Counted from the stretch's first letter, positions 34,580 to 48,627 are shown. The stretch is DNA of 64,000 bases from Clusia tigrina (GCA_920105625.2 OV050030.1:191575887-191639886), one strand, 5' to 3'. Made by a program: numbers and translations. Notes: a model not told the origin generated them from the sequence alone.

Positions 34580-37314
34580 GTGCTTTTTTGTCACAAAATT
34601 TCAAGGTTTTATGACGCTCCAGTAAAAAGTTACAAGCTTTTGAATGTTGCAAACTTTGATAGGTGTAGTACGCACGGAAAAAAGGAGTTAGAGCCATTGG
34701 AAGCTTTATCAGTGTTTCAATTTGGACTCAAGGGTAGGAAAGCTACTACCGGTAGCTTAAATTAACAAGGGGCATGCGTGCTTTATTGTCACAAAATTTC
34801 AAGGTTTTATGACGCACCAGTAAAAAGTTACAAGCATTTGAATGTTGCAAACTTTGATAGGTGTAGTACGCACGGAAAAAAGGAGTGAGAGCTATTGGAA
34901 GTGTTTCAATTTGGACTCAAGAGTAGCATAGCTATGACCGATAGCTTAGATTGACAAGAGGCACGAGCACTTTACTGTCACAAAATTTCAAGGTTTTATA
35001 ACGCTCCATTAAAAAGTTACAAGCTTTTGAATGTTGCAAACTTTGATAGGTGTAGTACGCACGGAAAAAAGGAGTCAGAGCCATTGGAAGTGTTTCAATT
35101 TGGACTCAAGGGTAGCATAGCTATGACCGATAGCTTAAATTGACAAGGGCCATGAGTGCTTTATTGTCACAAAATTTCAAGGTTTTATGACGCTCCAGTA
35201 AAAAGTTACAAGCTTTTGAATGTTGCAAACTTTGATAGGTGTAGTACGCACGGAAAAAAGGAGTTAGAGCCATTGGAAGCTTTATCAGTGTTTCAATTTG
35301 GACTCAAGGGTAGCATATCTATGATCGATAGCTTAAATTGACAAGGGGCATGCGTGCTATATTGTCACTAAAATTTCAAGGTTTTATGACGCTCCAGTAA
35401 AACGTTACAAGCATTTGAATGTTGCAAATTTTGATAGGTGTAGTACGCACGGAAAAAAGGAGTTAGAGCCATTGGATGCTTTATCAGTGTTTCAATTTGG
35501 ACTCAAGGGTAGCATAGCTATGATCGATAGCTTAAATTGACAAGGGGCATGAGTGCTTTATTGTCACAAAATTTCAAGGTTTTATGACGCTCCAGTAAAA
35601 AGTTACAAGCATTTGAATGTTGCAAATTCTGATAGGTGTAGTACCACGGAAAAAACGAGTCAGAGCCATTGGAATGTTTATCAGTGTTTCACTTTGGACT
35701 CAAGGGTAGCATAGCTATGATCGATAGCTTAAATTGACAAGGGGCATGAGTGCTTTATTGTCACAAAATTTCAAGGTTTTATGACGCTCCAGTAAAAAGT
35801 TACAAACATTTGAATGTTGCAAACTTTGATAGGTGTAGTACGCACGGAAAAAAGTAGTTAGCGCCATTGGAAGCTTTATCAGTGTTTCAATTTGGACTCA
35901 AGGGTAGGATAGCTATGACCGATAGCTTAAATTGACAACGGGCATGAGTGCTTTTTTGTCACAAAATTTCAAGGTTTTATGACGCTCCAGTAAAAAGTTA
36001 CAAGCTTTTGAATGTTGCAAACTTTGATAGGTGTAGTACGCACGGAAAAAAGGAGTTAGAGCCATTGGAAGCTTTATCAGTGTTTCAATTTGGACTCAAG
36101 GGTAGGAAAGCTACTACCGGTAGCTTAAATTAACAAGGGGCATGCGTGCTTTATTGTCACAAAATTTCAAGGTTTTATGACGCACCAGTAAAAAGTTACA
36201 AGCATTTGAATGTTGCAAACTTTGATAGGTGTAGTACGCACGGAAAAAAGGAGTGAGAGCTATTGGAAGTGTTTCAATTTGGACTCAAGAGTAGCATAGC
36301 TATGACCGATAGCTTAGATTGACAAGAGGCACGAGCACTTTACTGTCACAAAATTTCAAGGTTTTATAACGCTCCATTAAAAAGTTACAAGCTTTTGAAT
36401 GTTGCAAACTTTGATAGGTGTAGTACGCACGGAAAAAAGGAGTCAGAGCCATTGGAAGTGTTTCAATTTGGACTCAAGGGTAGCATAGCTATGACCGATA
36501 GCTTAAATTGACAAGGGCCATGAGTGCTTTATTGTCACAAAATTTCAAGGTTTTATGACGCTCCAGTAAAAAGTTACAAACTTTTGAATGTTGCAAACTT
36601 TGATAGGTGTAGTACGCACGGAAAAAAGGAGTTAGAGCCATTGGAAGCTTTATCAGTGTTTCAATTTGGACTCAAGGGTAGCATATCTATGATCGATAGC
36701 TTAAATTGACAAGGGGCATGCGTGCTATATTGTCACTAAAATTTCAAGATTTTATGACGCTCCAGTAAAACGTTACAAGCATTTGAATGTTGCAAATTTT
36801 GATAGGTGTAGTACGCACGGAAAAAAGGAGTTAGAGCCATTGGATGCTTTATCAGTGTTTCAATTTGGACTCAAGGGTAGCATAGCTATGATCGATAGCT
36901 TAAATTGACAAGGGGCATGAGTGCTTTATTGTCACAAAATTTCAAGGTTTTATGACGCTCCAGTAAAAAGTTACAAGCATTTGAATGTTGCAAATTCTGA
37001 TAGGTGTAGTACCACGGAAAAAACGAGTCAGAGCCATTGGAATGTTTATCAGTGTTTCACTTTGGACTCAAGGGTAGCATAGCTATGATCGATAGCTTAA
37101 ATTGACAAGGGGCATGAGTGCTTTATTGTCACAAAATTTCAAGGTTTTATGACGCTCCAGTAAAAAGTTACAAACATTTGAATGTTGCAAACTTTGATAG
37201 GTGTAGTACCACGGAAAAAAGGAGTCAGAGCCATTGGAAGATTTATCAGTGTTTCAATTTGGACTCAAGGGTAGCATAGCTATGACCGATAGCTTAAATT
37301 AACAAGGGGCATGC
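34580..37314. repeat. 1368-bp 7-unit repeat, two copies
   Basis: Copy 1: A 34580, B 34778, B 34967, A 35156, A+ 35354, D 35553, A 35750. Copy 2: A 35948, B 36146, B 36335, A 36524, A+ 36722, D 36921, then D 37118 in place of the seventh A. Shared markers are GGAAAGCTACTACCGG in the first A, GACGCACCAG and GTGAGAGC in the first B, CTCCATTAAAAAG in the second B, GTCACTAAAATTTC in A+, and ACGAGTCAGAGCC in D. The A at 35750 carries the TAG variant. Confidence 0.92.
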
Positions 37315-40300
37315 GTGCTTTATAGTCACAAAATTTAAAGGTTTTATGACGCTCCAGAAAAAAGTTACAAGCATTTGAATGTTGCAAACGTTGATACGCA
37401 CCGTGTAGAAGTTTGGTCCATTGGAAGGTTTATCAGTGTTTCAATTTTGACCCAAGAGTAGCATATCTATGACCGATAGCTTAGATTGACAAGAGGCACG
37501 AGCACTTTATTGTCACAAAATTTTAAGGTTTTATGACGCTCCAGTAAAAAGTTACAAACATTTGAATGTTGCAAATTTTGATAGGTGTAGTACGCACGGA
37601 AAAAAGGAGTTAGAGCCATTGGATGCTTTATCAGTGTTTCAATTTGGACTCAAGGGTAGGAAAGCTACTACCGGTAGCTTAAATTAACAAGGGGCATGCG
37701 TGCTTTATTGTCACAAAATTTCAAGGTTTTATGACGCACCAGTAAAAAGTTACAAGCATTTGAATGTTGCAAACTTTGATAGGTGTAGTGCGCACGGAAA
37801 AAAGGAGTGAGAGCTATTGGAAGTGTTTCAATTTGGACTCAAGAGTAGCATAGCTATGACCGATAGCTTAGATTGACAAGAGGCACGAGCACTTTATTGT
37901 CACAAAATTTCAAGGTTTTATAACGCTCCATTAAAAAGTTACAAGCTTTTGAATGTTGCAAACTTTGATAGGTGTAGTACGCACGGAAAAAAGGAGTCAG
38001 AGCCATTGGAAGTGTTTCAATTTGGACTCAAGGGTAGCATAGCTATGACCGATTGCTTAAATTGACAAGGGCCATGAGTGCTTTATTGTCACAAAATTTC
38101 AAGGTTTTATGACGCTCCAGTAAAAAGTTACAAGCTTTTGAATGTTGCAAACTTTGATAGGTGTAGTATGCACGGAAAAAAGGAGTTAGAGCCATTGGAT
38201 GCTTTATCAGTGTTTCAATTTGGACTCAAGGGTAGCATAGCTATGATCGATAGCTTAAATTGACAAGGGGCATGAGTGCTTTATTGTCACAAAATTTCAA
38301 AGTTTTATGACGCTCCAGTAAAAAGTTACAAGCTTTTGAATGTTGCAAAGTTTGATAGGTGTAGTACCACGGAAAAAAGGAGTCAGAGCCATTGGAAGAT
38401 TTATCAGTGTTTCAATTTGGACTCAAGGGTAGCATAGCTATGACCGATAGCTTAAATTAACAAGGGGCATGCGTGCTTTATTGTCACAAAATTTCAAGGT
38501 TTTATGACGCTCCAGAAAAAAGTTACAAGCATTTGAATGTTGCAAACTTTGATACGCACCGTGTAGAAGTTTGGTCCATTGGAAGGTTTATCAGTGTTTC
38601 AATTTTGACCCAAGAGTAGCATAGCTATGACCGATAGTTTAGATTGACAAAAGGCACGAGCACTTTTTTGTCACAAAATTTCAAGATTTTATGACGCTCC
38701 AGTAAAAAGTTACAAGCATTTGAATGTTGCAAACTTTGATACGCACGGTGTAGAAGTTTGGTCCATTGGAAGTTTTATCAGTGTTTCAATTTGGACTCAA
38801 GGGTAGCATAGCTATGACCGATAGCTTAAATTGACAAGGGGCATGAGTGCTTTTTTGTCACAAAATTTCAAGGTTTTATGACGCTCCAGTAAAAAGTTAC
38901 AAGCTTTTGAATGTTGCAAACTTTGATAGGTGTAGTACGCACGGAAAAAAGGAGTTAGTGCCATTGGAAGCTTTATCAGTGTTTCAATTTGGACTCAAGG
39001 GTAGGAAAGCTACTACCGGTAGCTTAAATTAACAAGGGGCATGCGTGCTTTATTGTCACAAAATTTCAAGGTTTTATGACGCACCAGTAAAAAGTTACAA
39101 GCATTTGAATGTTGCAAACTTTGATAGGTGTAGTACGCACGGAAAAAAGGAGTGAGAGCTATTGGAAGTGTTTCAATTTGGACTCAAGAGTAGCATAGCT
39201 ATGACCGATAGCTTAGATTGACAAGAGGCACGAGCACTTTATTGTCACAAAATTTCAAGGTTTTATAACGCTCCATTAAAAAGTTACAAGCTTTTGAATG
39301 TTGCAAACTTTGATAGGTGTAGTACGCACGGAAAAAAGGAGTCAGAGCCATTAGAAGTGTTTCAATTTGGACTCAAGGGTAGCATAGCAATGTCCGATAG
39401 CTTAAATTGACAAGGGCCATGAGTGCTTTATTGTCACAAAATTTCAAGGTTTTATGAAGCTCCAGTAAAAAGTTACAAGCTTTTGAATGTTGCAAACTTT
39501 GATAGGTGTAGTACGCACGGAAAAAAGGAGTTAGAGCCATTGGAAGCTTTATCAGTGTTTCAATTTGGACTCAAGGGTAGCATATCTATGATCGATAGCT
39601 TAAATTGACAAGGGGCATGCGTGCTATATTGTCACTAAAATTTCAAGCTTTTATGACGCTCCAGTAAAAAGTTACAAGCATTTGAATGTTGCAAATTTTG
39701 ATAGGTGTAGTACGCACGGAAAAAAGGAGTTAGAGCCATTGGATGCTTTATCAGTGTTTCAATTTGGACTCAAGGGTAGAATAGCTTTGACCGATAGCTT
39801 AGATTGACAAGAGGCACGAGCAGTCTATTGTCACAAAATGTCATGGTTTTATGACGCTCCAGTAAAAAGTTACAAGCATTTGAATGTTGCAAACTTTGAT
39901 ACGCACCGTGTAGAAGTTTGGTCCATTGGAAGGTTTATCAGTGTTTCAATTTTGACCCAAGAGTAGCATGTCTATGACCGATAGCTTAGAGTGACAGGAG
40001 GCACGAGCACTTTCTTGTCACAAAATTTCAAGGTTTTATGACGCTCCAGTAAAAAGTTACAAACATTTGAATGTTGCAAATTTTGATAGGTGTAGTACGC
40101 ACGGAAAAAAGGAGTTAGCGCCATTGGAAGCTTTATCAGTGTTTCAATTTGGACTCAAGGGTAGGAAAGCTACTACCGGTAGCTTAAATTAACAAGGGGC
40201 ATGCGTGCTTTATTGTCACAAAATTTCAAGGTTTTATGACGCACCAGTAAAAAGTTACAAGCATTTGAATGTTGCAAACTTTGATAGGTGTAGTGCGCAC

Positions 40301-41557
40301 GGAAAAAAGGAGTGAGAGCTATTGGAAGTGTTTCAATTTTGACCCAAGAGTAGCATAGCTATGACCGATAGTTTAGATTGACAAAAGGCACGAGCACTTT
40401 TTTGTCACAAAATTTCAAGATTTTATGACGCTCCAGTAAAAAGTTACAAGCATTTGAATGTTGCAAACTTTGATACGCACGGTGTAGAAGTTTGGTCCAT
40501 TGGAAGTTTTATCAGTGTTTCAATTTGGACTCAAGGGTAGCATAGCTATGACCGATAGCTTAAATTGACAAGGGGCATGAGTGCTTTTTTGTCACAAAAT
40601 TTCAAGGTTTTATGACGCTCCAGTAAAAAGTTACAAGCTTTTGAATGTTGCAAACTTTGATAGGTGTAGTACGCACGGAAAAAAGGAGTTAGAGCCATTG
40701 GAAGCTTTATCAGTGTTTCAATTTGGACTCAAGGGTAGCATATCTATGATCGATAGCTTAAATTGACAAGGGGCATGAGTGCTTTATTGTCACAAAATTT
40801 CAAGGTTTTATGACGCTCCAGTAAAAAGTTACAAGCATTTGAATGTTGCAAATTCTGATAGGTGTAGTACCACGGAAAAAAGGAGTCAGAGCCATTGGAA
40901 GATTTATCAGTGTTTCACTTTGGACTCAAGGGTAGCATAGCTATGATCGATAGCTTAAATTGACAAGGGGCATGAGTGCTTTATTGTCACAAAATTTCAA
41001 GGTTTTATGACGCTCCAGTAAAAAGTTACAAACATTTGAATGTTGCAAACTTTGATAGGTGTAGTACCACGGAAAAAAGGAGTCAGAGCCATTGGAAGAT
41101 TTATCAGTGTTTCAATTTGGACTCAAGGGTAGCATAGCTATGACCGATAGCTTAAATTAACAAGGGGCATGCGTGCTTTATTGTCACAAAATTTAAAGGT
41201 TTTATGACGCTCCAGAAAAAAGTTACAAGCATTTGAATGTTGCAAACGTTGATACGCACCGTGTAGAAGTTTGGTCCATTGGAAGGTTTATCAGTGTTTC
41301 AATTTTGACCCAAGAGTAGCATATCTATGACCGATAGCTTAGATTGACAAGAGGCACGAGCACTTTATTGTCACAAAATTTTAAGGTTTTATGACGCTCC
41401 AGTAAAAAGTTACAAACATTTGAATGTTGCAAATTTTGATAGGTGTAGTACGCACGGAAAAAAGGAGTTAGAGCCATTGGATGCTTTATCAGTGTTTCAA
41501 TTTGGACTCAAGGGTAGCATAGCTATGACCGATAGCTTAAATTGACAACGGGCATGA
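37315..41557. repeat. Mixed units, end of the diverged zone
   Basis: Starts C 37315, A 37502, B 37700, B 37889, A 38078, D 38276, C 38473, C'' 38660, A 38847, B 39045, B 39234, A 39423, A+ 39621, C 39820, A 40007, B 40205, C'' 40394, A 40581, D 40779, D 40976, C 41173, A 41360. The B at 40205 changes midway into C-type text (TTTCAATTTTGACCCAAGAG), a recombinant unit. The D-D-C-A run at 40779-41557 parallels 36921-37699. A-B-B trimers (A at 34580, 35948, 38847) recur through the region. Confidence 0.87.
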
Positions 41558-44500
41558 GTGCTTTATTGTCACAAATTTCCAAGGTTTTATGACGCTCCAG
41601 TAGAAAGTTACAGGCATTTGAATGTTGCAAACTTTGATACGCACCGTGTAGAAGTTTGGTCCATTGGAAGCTTTATCAGTGTTTCAATGTTGACTCAAGG
41701 GTAGCATAGCTATGACCGATAGCTTAAATTGACAAGGGGCATGAGGCATGATTTCAAGGTTTTATGACGCTCCAGTAAAAAGTTACAAGCTTTTGAATGT
41801 TGCAAACTTTGATAGGTGTAGTACGCACGGAAAAAAGGAGTCAGAGCCATTGGAAGTGTTTCAATTTGGATTCAAGGGTAGCATAGCTATGACCGATAGC
41901 TTAAATTGACAAGGGGCATGAGTGCTTTATTGTCACAAAATTTCAAGGTTTTATGACGCTCCAGTCAAAAGTTACAAGCTTTTGAATGTTGCAAACTTTG
42001 ATAGGTGTAGTACGCACGGAAAAAAGGAGTTAGAGCCATTGGAAGCTTTATCAGTGTTTCAATTTGGACTCAAGGGTAGCATATCTATGATCGATAGCTT
42101 AAATTGACAAGGGGCATGCGTGCTATATTGTCACGAAAATTTCAAGGTTTTATGACGCTCCAGTAAAAAGTTACAAGCATTTGAATGTTGCAAATTTTGA
42201 TAGGTGTAGTACGCACGGAAAAAAGAGTTAGAGCCATTGGATGCTTTATCAGTGTTTCAATTTGGACTCAAGGGTAGCATAGCTATGACCGATAGCTTAG
42301 ATTGACAAGAGGCACGAGCACTTTATTGTCACAAAATTTCAAGGTTTTATGACGCTCCATTAAAAAGTTACAAGCTTTTGAATTTGGCAAACTTTGATAG
42401 GTGTAGTACGCACGGAAAAAAGGAGTTAGAGCCATTGGATGCTTTATCAGTGTTTAAATTTTGACTCAAGGGTAGAATAGCTATGACCGATAGCTTAAAT
42501 TGACAAGGGGCATGAGTGCTTTAGTGTCACAAAATTTCAAGGTTTTATGACGCTCCAGTAAAAAGTTACAAGCTTTTGAATGTTGCAAACTTTGATAGGT
42601 GTAGTACGCACGGAAAAAAGGAGTTAGAGCCATTGGATGCTTTATCAGTGTTTCAATTTGGACTCAAGGGTAGCATATCTATGATCGATAGCTTAAATTG
42701 ACAACGGGCATGAGTGCTTTATTGTCACAAATTTTCAAGGTTTTATGACGCTCCAGTAGAAAGTTACAGGCATTTGAATGTTGCAAACTTCGATACGCAC
42801 CGTGTAGAAGTTTGGTCCATTGGAAGCTTTATCAGTGTTTCAATGTTGACTCAAGGGTAGCATAGCTATGACCGATAGCTTAAATTGACAAGGGGCATGA
42901 GTGCTTTAGTGTCACAAAATTTCAAGGTTTTGTGACGCTCCAGTAAAAAGTTACAAGCTTTTGAATGTTGCAAACTTTGATAGGTGTAGTACGCACGGAA
43001 AAAAGGAGTTAGAGCCATTGGAAGTTTTATCAGTGTTTTAATTTGGACTCAAGGGTAGCATATCTATGATAGATAGCTTAAATTGCCAAGCAGCATGCGT
43101 GCTTTATTGTCACAAAATTTAAAGGTTTTATGACGCTCCAGAAAAAAGTTACAAGCATTTGAATGTTGCAAACTTTGATACGCACCGTGTAGAAGTTTGG
43201 TCCATTGGAAGGTTTATCAGTGTTTCAATTTTGACCCAAGAGTAGCATATGACCGATAGCTTAGATTGACAAGAGGCACGAGCACTTTATTGTCACAAAA
43301 TTTTAAGGTTTTACGACGCTCCAGTAAAAAGTTACAAACATTTGAATGTTGCAAATTTTGATAGGTGTAGTACGCACGGAAAAAAGGAGTTAGAGCCATT
43401 GTATGCTTTATCAGTGTTTTAATTTGGACTCAAGGGTAGGATAGCTATGACCGATAGCTTAAATTGACAACGGGCATGAGTGCTTTATTGTCACAAATTT
43501 TCAAGGTTTTTTGACGCTCCAGTAGAAAGTTACAGGCATTTGAATGTTGCAAACTTTGATACGCACCGTGTAGAAGTTTGGTCCATTGGAAGCTTTATCA
43601 GTGTTTCAATGTTGACTCAAGGGTAGCATAGCTATGATCGATAGCTTAAATTGACAAGGGGCATGAGGCATGATTTCAAGGTTTTATGACGCTCCAGTAA
43701 AAAGTTACAAGCTTTTGAATGTTGCAAACTTTGATAGGTGTAATACGCACGGAAAAAAGGAGTCAGAGCCATTGGAAGTGTTTCAATTTGGATTCAAGGG
43801 TAGCATAGCTATGACCGATAGCTTAAATTGACAAGGGGCATGAGTGCTTTATTGTCACAAAATTTCAAGGTTTTATGACGCTCCAGTCAAAAGTTACAAG
43901 CTTTTGAATGTTGCAAACTTTGATAGGTGTAGTACGCACGGAAAAAAGGAGTTAGAGCCATTGGAAGCTTTATCAGTGTTTCAATTTGGACTCAAGGGTA
44001 GCATATCTATGATCGATAGCTTAAATTGACAAGGGGCATGCGTGCTATATTGTCACGAAAATTTCAAGGTTTTATGACGCTCCAGTAAAAAGTTACAAGC
44101 ATTTGAATGTTGCAAATTTTAATAGGTGTAGTACGCACGGAAAAAAGAGTTAGAGCCATTGGATGCTTTATCAGTGTTTCAATTTGGACTCAAGGGTAGC
44201 ATATCTATGATCGATAGCTTAAATTGACAACGGGCATTTGTGCTTTATTGTCACAAATTTTCAAGGTTTTATGACGCTCCAGTAGAAAGTTACAGGCATT
44301 TGAATGTTGCAAACTTCGATACGCACCGTGTAGAAGTTTGGTCCATTGGAAACTTTATCAGTGTTTCAATGTTGACTCAAGGGTAGCATAGCTATGATCG
44401 ATAGCTTAAATTGACAAGGGGCATTAGTGCTTTATTGTCACAAAATTTCAAGGTTCTATGACGCTCCAGTAAAAAGTTACAAGCTTTTGAATGTTGCAAA

Positions 44501-44792
44501 CTTTTATAGGTGTAGTACGCACGGAAAAAAGGAGTCAGAGCCATTGGAAGTGTTGCAATTTGAACTCAAGGGTAGCATAGCTATGACCGATAGCTTAAAT
44601 TGACAAGGGGCATGAGGCATGATTTCAAGGTTTTATGACGCTCCAGTAAAAAGTTACAAGCTTTTGAATGTTGCAAACTTTGATAGGTGTAGTACGCACG
44701 GAAAAAAGGAGTCAGAGCCATTGGAAGTGTTTCAATTTGGATTCAAGGGTAGCATAGCTATGACCGATAGCTTAAATTGACAACGGGCATGA
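41558..44792. repeat. First segment with 177-bp B units
   Basis: Starts C 41558, B177 41745, A 41922, A+(198) 42120, A 42318, A 42516, C 42714, A 42901, C(183) 43099, A 43282, C 43480, B177 43667, A 43844, A+(198) 44042, C 44240, B 44427, B177 44616. C 43099 lost 4 bp at GCATATGACC. The run A, A+(198), C, B, B177 (949 bp) at 43844-44792 is followed by the same first four units at 44793. New shared variants are CGGGCATGAG, TTCGATACGC, AATGTTGACTC and CCAGTCAAAAG. Confidence 0.88.
41745..41921. repeat. B177 monomer, 177 bp (first copy)
   Basis: The unit begins GGCATGATTTCAAGG directly after GGGGCATGA, so GGCATGA is doubled and replaces the 19 bases from GTGC to the CACAAAA stretch (net minus 12 bp relative to B). 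It also carries GGATTCAAGG. Other copies start at 43667, 44616, 48451, 50753, 57468, 59304, 61586 and 63422. It is absent from the first 41 kb, so it arose once and spread with the right-hand repeats. Confidence 0.93.
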
Positions 44793-47700
44793 GTGCTTTA
44801 TTGTCACAAAATTTCAAGGTTTTATGACGCTCCAGTCAAAAGTTACAAGCTTTTGAATGTTGCAAACTTTGATAGGTGTAGTACGCACGGAAAAAAGGAG
44901 TTAGAGCCATTGGAAGCTTTATCAGTGTTTCAATTTGGACTCAAGGGTAGCATATCTATGATCGATAGCTTAAATTGACAAGGGGCATGCGTGCTATATT
45001 GTCACGAAAATTTCAAGGTTTTATGACGCTCCAGTAAAAAGTTACAAGCATTTGAATGTTGCAAATTTTGATAGGTGTAGTACGCACGGAAAAAAGAGTT
45101 AGAGCCATTGGATGCTTTATCAGTGTTTCAATTTGGACTCAAGGGTAGCATATCTATGATCGATAGCTTAAATTGACAACGGGCATGAGTGCTTTATTGT
45201 CACAAATTTTCAAGGTTTTATGACGCTCCAGTAGAAAGTTACAGGCATTTGAATGTTGCAAACTTCGATACGCACCGTGTAGAAGTTTGGTCCATTGGAA
45301 GCTTTATCAGTGTTTCAATGTTGACTCAAGGGTAGCATAGCTATGACCGATAGCTTAAATTGACAAGGGGCATGAGTGCTTTATTGTCACAAAATTTCAA
45401 GGTTCTATGACGCTCCAGTAAAAAGTTACAAGCTTTTGAATGTTGCAAACTTTTATAGGTGTAGTACGCACGGAAAAAAGGAGTCAGAGCCATTGGAAGT
45501 GTTTCAATTTGAACTCAAGGGTAGCATAGCTATGACCGATAGCTTAAATTGACAAGGGGCATGAGTGCTTTATTGTCACAAAATTTCAAGATTTTATGAG
45601 GCTCCAGTAAAAAGTTACAAGCTTTTGAATGTTGCAAACTTTGATAGGTGTAGTACGCACGGAAAAAAGGAGTTAGAGCCATTGGAAGCTTTATCAGTGT
45701 TTCAATTTGGACTCAAGGGTAGCATATCTATGACCGATAGCTTAGATTGACAAGAGGCACGAGCACTTTATTGTCACAAAATTTCAAGGTTTTATGACGC
45801 TCCATTAAAAAGTTACAAGCTTTTGAATTTTGCAAACTTTGATAGGTGTAGTACGCACGGAAAAAAGGAGTTAGAGCCATTGGATGCTTTATCAGTGTTT
45901 AAATTTTGACTCAAGGGTAGAATAGCTATGACCGATAGCTTAGATTGACAAGAGGCACGAGCAGTCTATTGTCACAAAATGTCATGGTTTTATGACGCTC
46001 CAGTAAAAAGTTACAAGCATTTGAATGTTGCAAACTTTGATACGTACCGTGTAGAAGTTTGGTCCATTGGATGGTTTATCAGTGTTTCAATTTTGACCCA
46101 AGAGTAGCATGTCTATGACCGATAGCTTAGAGTGACAGGAGGCACGAGCACTTTCTTGTCACAAAATTTCAAGGTTTTATGACGCTCCAGTAAAAAGTTA
46201 CAAACATTTGAATGTTGCAAATTTTTATAGGTGTAGTACGCACGGAAAAAAGGAGTTAGAGCCATTGGATGCTTTATCAGTGTTTCAATTTGGACTCAAG
46301 GGTAGCATATCTATGACCGATAGCTTAAATTGACAACGGGCATGAGTGCTTTATTGTCACAAATTTTCAAGGTTTTATGACGCTCCAGTAGAAAGTTACA
46401 GGCATTTGAATGTTACAAACTTTGATACGCACCGTGTAGAAGTTTGGTCCATTGGAAGCTTTATCAGTGTTTCAATTTTGACTCAAGGGTAGCATAGCTA
46501 TGACCGATAGCTTAAATTGACAAGGTGCATGAGTGCTTTATTGTCACAAAATTTCAAGGTTCTATGACGCTCCAGTAAAAAGTTACAAGCTTTTGAATGT
46601 TGCAAACTTTTATAGGTGTAGTACGCACGGAAAAAAGGAGTCAGAGCTATTGGAAGTGTTTCAATTTGGACTCAAGGGTAGCATATCTATGATCGATAGC
46701 TTAAATTGACAAGGGGCATGCGTGCTATATTGTCACGAAAATTTCAAGGTTTTATGACGCTCCAGTAAAAAGTTACAAGCATTTGAATGTTGCAAATTTT
46801 GATAGGTGTAGTACGCACGGAAAAAGGAGGTAGAGCCATTGGATGCTTTATCAGTGTTTCAATTTGGACTCAAGGGTAGCATAGCTATGAACGATAGCTT
46901 AAATTGACAAGGGGCATGAGTGCTTTATTGTCACAAAATTTCAAGGTTTTATGACGCTCCAGTAAAAAGTTACAAGCATTTGAATGTTGCAAACTTTGAT
47001 ACGCACCGTGTAGAAGTTTGGTCCATTGGAAGGTTTATCAGTGTTTCAATTTTGACCCAAGAGTAGCATGTCTATGACCGATAGCTTAGACTGACAGGAG
47101 GCACGAGCACTTTCTTGTCACAAAATTTCAAGGTTTTATGACGCTCCAGTAAAAAGTTACAAACATTTGAATGTTGCAAATTTTGATAGGTGTAGTACGC
47201 ACGGAAAAAAGGAGTTAGAGCCATTGGATGCTTTATCAGTGTTTCAATTTGGACTCAAGGGTAGCATATCTATGATCGATAGCTTAAATTGACAACGGGC
47301 ATGAGTGCTTTATTGTCACAAATTTTCAAGGTTTTATGACGCTCCAGTAGAAAGTTACAGGCATTTGAATGTTGCAAACTTCGATACGCACCGTGTAGAA
47401 GTTTGGTCCATTGGAAGCTTTATCAGTGTTTCAATGTTGACTCAAGGGTAGCATAGCTATGACCGATAGCTTAAATTGACAAGGGGCATGAGTGCTTTAG
47501 TGTCACAAAATTTCAAGGTTTTGTGACGCTCCAGTAAAAAGTTACAAGCTTTTGAATGTTGCAAACTTTGATAGGTGTAGTACGCACGGAAAAAAGGAGT
47601 CAGAGCCATTGGAAGTGTTTCAATTTGGACTCAAGGGTAGCATAGCTATGACCGATAGCTTAAATTGACAAGGGCCATGAGTGCTTTATTGTCACAAAAT

Positions 47701-48627
47701 TTCAAGGTTTTATGACGCTCCAGTAAAAAGTTACAAGCTTTTGAATGTTGCAAACTTTGATAGGTGTAGTACGCACGGAAAAAAGGAGTTAGAGCCATTG
47801 GAAGTTTTATCAGTGTTTCAATTTGGACTCAAGGGTAGCATATCTATGATAGATAGCTTAAATTGACAAGCAGCATGCGTGCTTTATTGTCACAAAATTT
47901 AAAGGTTTTATGACGCTCCAGAAAAAAGTTACAAGCATTTGAATGTTGCAAACTTTGATACGCACCGTGTAGAAGTTTGGTCCATTGGAAGGTTTATCAG
48001 TGTTTCAATTTTGACCCAAGAGTAGCATATCTATGACCGATAGCTTAGATTGACAAGAGGCACGAGCACTTTATTGTCACAAAATTTTAAGGTTTTACGA
48101 CGCTCCAGTAAAAAGTTACAAACATTTGAATGTTGCAAATTTTGATAGGTGTAGTACGCACGGAAAAAAGGAGTTAGAGCCATTGGATGCTTTATCAGTG
48201 TTTTAATTTGAACTCAAGGGTAGGATAGCTATGACCGATAGCTTAAATTGACAACGGGCATGAGTGCTTTATTGTCACAAATTTTCAAGGTTTTTTGACG
48301 CTCCAGTAGAAAGTTACAGGCATTTGAATGTTGTAAACTTTGATACGCACCGTGTAGAAGTTTGGTCCATTGGAAGCTTTATCAGTGTTTCAATGTTGAC
48401 TCAAGGGTAGCATAGCTATGATCGATAGCTTAAATTGACAAGGGGCATGAGGCATGATTTCAAGGTTTTATGACGCTCCAGTAAAAAGTTACAAGCTTTT
48501 GAATGTTGCAAACTTTGATAGGTGTAGTACGCACGGAAAAAAGGAGTCAGAGCCATTGGAAGTGTTTCAATTTGGATTCAAGGGTAGCATAGCTATGACC
48601 GATAGCTTAAATTGACAAGGGGCATGA
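44793..48627. repeat. 3835-bp block containing 9-unit module, copy 1
   Basis: Starts A 44793, A+(198) 44991, C 45189, B 45376, A 45565, A 45763, C 45961, A 46148, C 46346 (the 1740-bp module), then B 46533, A+(198) 46722, C 46920, A 47107, C 47305, B 47492, A 47681, C 47879, A 48066, C 48264, B177 48451. The start module recurs at 48628 and 50930. Markers are CCAGTCAAAAG, GTTCTATGACG, TATGAGGCTCC, GCAGTCTATTGTC, GACAGGAGGC and ATGTTACAAAC. Confidence 0.9.

Noticed and set aside
8966..43399. Minus-strand open frames at 8966-9151, 27452-27637, 28214-28408 and 43217-43399
   Set aside because: Each sits where private substitutions or 1-4 bp indels in C or A units remove a reverse-strand stop. 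They span unit boundaries, and no sequence shows conservation of the frame.
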